A stretch of DNA of 64,000 bases from Amycolatopsis sp. FDAARGOS 1241. GTDB lineage: Bacteria > Actinomycetota > Actinomycetes > Mycobacteriales > Pseudonocardiaceae. Below are positions 62,747 to 64,000 of this stretch, one piece after another. Position 1 is the first letter of the stretch; the number at the start of each line of letters is the position of its first letter. The stretch is from assembly GCF_016889705.1 (NCBI RefSeq), contig NZ_CP069526.1, forward strand, positions 1,426,001 through 1,490,000. The letters run 5' to 3'. A program made the position numbers and the translations under genes. Under the pieces are notes generated by a model. That model was not told the DNA's origin, did not search any database, and saw nothing but the letters and a program-made list of their open reading frames with translations.

Positions 62747-63169
62747 ATGGACGCGTTCGGGGTGCGGTTGCGCCGGAAAGGCCTGCGCAACACGCCGCAG
62801 CGGCGGGCGGTGCTCGCCGCCGTCGAGCGCTACCCGCACTCCACCGCGGCGGAAATCGCCGGCACCCTCGAGAGCGACGGCGCGGCCGGCGGCCTGTCCC
62901 GGCAGGGCCTCTACAACGTGCTGGAAGACCTCGTCTCCGCCGACCTGCTGCGGTCCCTCGAACCCGCCGGTTCGCCCGCTCGCTTCGAGCCGCAGACCCA
63001 CGACAACCACCACCACCTCGTCTGCCGCACCTGCGGCGCAATCCAGGACGTGCCGTGCGCCGTCGGCGCCCCGCCCTGCCTCGACCCGGTGTCGGCACCG
63101 GGCTTCCGCGTCGACGCGGCCGAGGTGACGTGGTGGGGAACCTGCGACGCCTGCGCAGCGGCGGGCTGA
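62747..63169 (+). CDS. Fur-family transcriptional regulator (B)
   Basis: 140 residues from the ATG at 62747. wHTH: LRNTPQRRAVLAAVERYPHS, LSRQGLYNVLEDLVSADLLR. Metal site: HDNHHHLVCRTCGAIQDVPC and the terminal WGTCDACAAAG give two CxxC pairs and a His cluster (HHH). That layout matches actinobacterial FurA proteins that repress catalase genes, but no katG or catalase is downstream here. Start chosen at 62747, after the repeat; an upstream in-frame start would place the operator inside the gene. Confidence 0.9.
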   Translation: MDAFGVRLRRKGLRNTPQRRAVLAAVERYPHSTAAEIAGTLESDGAAGGLSRQGLYNVLEDLVSADLLRSLEPAGSPARFEPQTHDNHHHLVCRTCGAIQDVPCAVGAPPCLDPVSAPGFRVDAAEVTWWGTCDACAAAG

Positions 63170-63179
63170 GTCAAGCCTG

Positions 63180-63520
63180 GCTGCCGCCGTTCCTGCCGGG
63201 TGCGTGAGTGGTGCCGCGGGGCGTCGAGGTGGTGCTGCGGTGTCTGGCTGTGGGTCGTGGCGGCAGTGTTGTTTGCGAGGTGTGCGGTGGCCGGCTGAGC
63301 CGGGCCGGGTTGTCGCCGTTGCCGCTGGGCGGCTGCGTGGGGCCCCCGTGCGCCGAGGTGGTGCCGCGGTGTGTCGCCGTGGGCTGCGCTGGCGGAAGTG
63401 TTGCCCTGCGAGGTGTGCGGTGGCCTGCTGAACGGGGCCAGACTGCGGCCGTTCCTGCGGGGTGCCCACGCGGCGGGGCGGTGTCTGGACGTGGGTCGTG
63501 CTGCCGTGCGGAATCGATGC
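63180..63520. repeat. Degenerate tandem repeats, unit about 128 bases
   Basis: Between the Fur gene and the AraC gene, about two and a half copies of a GC-rich unit follow each other. The best conserved pieces are GCGAGGTGTGCGGTGG (near 63277 and 63407), GAGGTGGTG(C/T)CGCGGTGT-like text (near 63228 and 63355), and CTGCGGCCGTTCCTGC-like text (near 63180 and 63443). No protein is recognisable in any frame. Similar in flavour to the repeats at 33.8-34.3 kb but different in sequence. Confidence 0.55.
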
Positions 63521-63553
63521 CGGGAGAAGTGCCGGCGGTCGCTTGGCCGAAGC

Positions 63554-64000
63554 TCAGTTTTCGCCGTCGCGTTGGGCCCGGAGGTGGCGCCGCAGCGTTT
63601 CGTCGCTGCCCAGGCCGCTGCGGCGGGCCGCGGCGGCGATCGTTTCGCCGCCCTCCACGAGGGCGATGGCGGCCTCGCGGCGGACCGCGGCGACGTAGGT
63701 GGCGGGCGTCTGGCCCGTGCCCTGTTTGAACAGCCGTGACAGGTGGCGCGTGCTGAGGCCGGCGCGCTGGGCCATGCTCGTGAGGCAGTGGTCGCCCGCG
63801 GGGTCGGCGGCGACCTCGTCGCACAGGTTTCGCACCACGTCGCGGCGGGGGCGCGGCGTGCGGGCCGGCACCGACAGCTGCGGCTGGGCCCCGCGGCGGC
63901 GCATGAACACGACGAGCTCGCGCGCGATCTCGTGCGCCAGGATGTCGCCGGCGTCTTCCTCCACGAGGGCGAGCGCGAGGTCGATGCCCGAGGTGACGCC
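63554..64000 (-). CDS. GlxA-type AraC-family regulator, C-terminal part (partial)
   Basis: The gene enters from beyond the right edge; 148 codons are visible, ending with a stop at 63554. The first visible residues GVTSGIDLALALVEEDAGD are the end of a DJ-1/PfpI-like domain, followed by the double AraC HTH: LTSMAQRAGLSTRHLSRLFK, QGTGQTPATYVAAVRREAA and ETIAAAARRSGLGSDETLRR. GlxA-type proteins activate amino-acid or hydroxamate catabolism; the target is not visible. Confidence 0.88.
   Translation of the reverse strand, partial: GVTSGIDLALALVEEDAGDILAHEIARELVVFMRRRGAQPQLSVPARTPRPRRDVVRNLCDEVAADPAGDHCLTSMAQRAGLSTRHLSRLFKQGTGQTPATYVAAVRREAAIALVEGGETIAAAARRSGLGSDETLRRHLRAQRDGEN

Overview
The window is very GC-rich actinobacterial DNA. 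Third codon positions are mostly G or C, many starts are GTG or TTG, and tight ATGA/GTGA overlaps link genes in operons. The gene set (DasR-type operator, paired Fur regulators, many TetR/GntR/MarR/LysR regulators, PKS/NRPS debris, a chitin-active LPMO) fits a soil filamentous actinomycete. Pseudonocardiaceae, perhaps Amycolatopsis, is my best guess, but this is inference and not proved here.

Layout. 1-2959: an E2(partial)-E1beta-E1alpha 2-oxoacid dehydrogenase operon read leftward, with a divergent Lrp/AsnC regulator. 2960-3791: an XRE/MmyB-type regulator with a frameshifted N-terminus. 3959-8858: one leftward operon of GntR, creatininase-fold amidohydrolase, amino-acid-type ABC importer (lipoprotein, permease, ATPase) and secreted esterase, with a sigma70-like promoter in front and a 14-bp-stem terminator behind. 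9140-14200: small genes, several broken (FAD disulfide reductase, VOC, SRPBCC), plus an IS5-type transposase scrap. 14363-20158: membrane protein, hydrolase, SDR, LysR, thioesterase II scrap, isochorismatase-MFS-MarR operon with a palindromic operator. 20735-25544: TetR divergent from an SDR / Baeyer-Villiger monooxygenase / beta-propeller lactonase operon, a coherent alcohol-ketone-lactone-acid route in which the first and last genes carry frameshifts. 25848-27944: scraps of a LuxR regulator, an NRPS adenylation domain and a PKS ketosynthase whose active-site Cys is replaced, with a PIN protein between them. 28031-33707: rnz, ECF sigma factor with SnoaL-like tail, VOC protein, and a 1118-residue RecB-type nuclease/SF1 helicase fusion.

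33708-36416 has no intact gene. It holds GC-rich imperfect repeats with conserved hairpins, an IS30-family remnant and an ISAs1-family remnant near a direct-repeat pair. 36417-40281: DeoR regulator, then three consecutive broken genes (TetR, TetX-like FAD monooxygenase, MFS). 40390-42900: PLDc_N membrane protein, AA10 lytic polysaccharide monooxygenase, and a semialdehyde-type dehydrogenase, the last two diverging from a region with a DasR-like palindrome. 43391-44847: hydrolase-TetR pair with its own operator.

44950-56339 is the best-preserved catabolic block. A six-gene leftward operon encodes a C45-type acyltransferase/amidase, a polar amino-acid ABC importer (ATPase, lipoprotein, two permeases) and an ornithine aminotransferase, and ends in a 15-bp-stem terminator. 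A divergent alpha/beta hydrolase and RpiR regulator face it. A second leftward operon has an isopropylmalate-type dehydrogenase, an aldehyde dehydrogenase, a cupin and a double-HTH GntR regulator. I infer uptake, amide cleavage and transamination of an acylated diamino acid such as an N-acyl-ornithine. 56504-64000: CopD-like membrane protein, a MacB-like ABC exporter (two ATPases plus 898-residue FtsX-type permease), two divergent Fur proteins sharing duplicated operators, degenerate tandem repeats, and the C-terminal part of a GlxA-type AraC regulator cut by the window edge.

The most striking property of the window is that disruptive lesions are concentrated in accessory genes while the long core-like operons are clean. 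Real decay of horizontally acquired or redundant genes is the simplest reading, but indel errors in the assembly must be excluded first.
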